Made by a program: the position numbers and the translations under genes. The notes beneath the pieces are model-generated. The model did no database searches, was not told the origin of the DNA, and worked only from the letters and a program-made list of their open reading frames with translations. From Chloroflexota bacterium (lineage in GTDB: Bacteria > Chloroflexota > Anaerolineae > Anaerolineales > UBA4823): 14,045 nt of DNA. Below, in pieces: positions 13,841 to 14,045 of the stretch; positions within the stretch are counted from its first letter, which is position 1; the number at the start of each line of letters is the position of its first letter. The DNA lies in the NCBI GenBank assembly GCA_030613705.1, contig JAUWLJ010000015.1, forward strand, positions 1 to 14,045, written 5' to 3'.

Positions 13841-14045
13841 ATGGTCGCTATTCCTCTTGACCAACAAGTCATCATTAGATATGCCTCACACCAGGACCTT
13901 CCAGCATTAGAATGGGAGGGCGAATTTATTCACTTCCGCCATGTTTTTACCGAAGCTTATCGGCTTAAGGAGCTCGGAGAGGTGATCATTTGGGTTGCAG
14001 ACCTCCCAGAATTCGGGTTAATTGGACAGCTTTTTATCCAGTTGT
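13841..14045 (+). CDS. GNAT-family N-acetyltransferase, N-terminal fragment
   Basis: The first 68 codons of a gene that runs off the right edge. The frame reads IIRYASHQDLPALEW, an acidic/aromatic middle with EAYRLKELGEVIIWVADL, and then GLIGQLFIQL. This is the beta1-alpha1 and beta2-beta4 pattern of GNAT acetyltransferases, with the central strand just reached; the acetyl-CoA pyrophosphate loop would lie beyond the window. Substrate unknown. The ATG at 13841 is the first start in this frame after an in-frame TAG near 13805. It has no Shine-Dalgarno and lies 49 bp after the nucleotidyltransferase stop, so it may be cotranscribed. Confidence 0.7.
   Translation, partial: MVAIPLDQQVIIRYASHQDLPALEWEGEFIHFRHVFTEAYRLKELGEVIIWVADLPEFGLIGQLFIQL

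Noticed and set aside
1..14045. CRISPR arrays, tRNA/rRNA genes, insertion sequences, integrases or toxin-antitoxin pairs
   Set aside because: Looked for on both strands by eye; no repeat-spacer pattern, tRNA-like fold, transposase or integrase motif was found. A computed search could still find a degenerate element in 8960-9340.

Overview
This 14 kb window (about half G+C, densely packed, mostly single-copy housekeeping genes) looks like a bacterial chromosome segment. The best guess is Chloroflexota, near Anaerolineae. That is an inference from protein flavour: a mitochondrial-type citrate synthase, an archaeal/Thermus-type ProRS fragment, and a DHH-CBS-CBS-nucleotidyltransferase fusion. No rRNA or other phylogenetic marker confirms it.

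Layout. Positions 1-8959 are read from the minus strand. In transcription order from the right these are: a mazG / LOG-family / proS-remnant / AlkD-like run behind a near-consensus promoter (8959 down to 6914); rpsO with its own extended -10 promoter and a strong terminator; pnp behind a long structured leader and closed by a terminator; ilvE; trxB with its own promoter and terminator; then mdh followed 23 bp later by citrate synthase, which runs off the left edge. rpsO followed by pnp is the same order as in Escherichia coli, and here too a long hairpin precedes pnp. mdh and citrate synthase supply two consecutive TCA-cycle steps.

Positions 8960-9865 are the disturbed part. There are decayed open frames on the minus strand, a 53-bp imperfect palindrome and, on the plus strand, a clearly dead ABC-transporter ATPase with two frameshifts and a damaged Walker B. 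Directly after it comes an intact orphan DNA methyltransferase of the beta class (motif order IV then I, SPPY type). A small convergent hypothetical gene separates it from an 891-residue DHH-CBS-CBS-tRNA nucleotidyltransferase fusion. The start of a GNAT acetyltransferase closes the window.

No complete novel defence or mobile system is visible. The most unusual items are the proS gene reduced by a large in-frame internal deletion to a 97-codon open frame fusing the extreme N- and C-termini, the pnp leader hairpin with an overlapping 25-codon reading frame behind a perfect Shine-Dalgarno, the probably leaderless mazG, and the orphan methyltransferase beside the ABC pseudogene.
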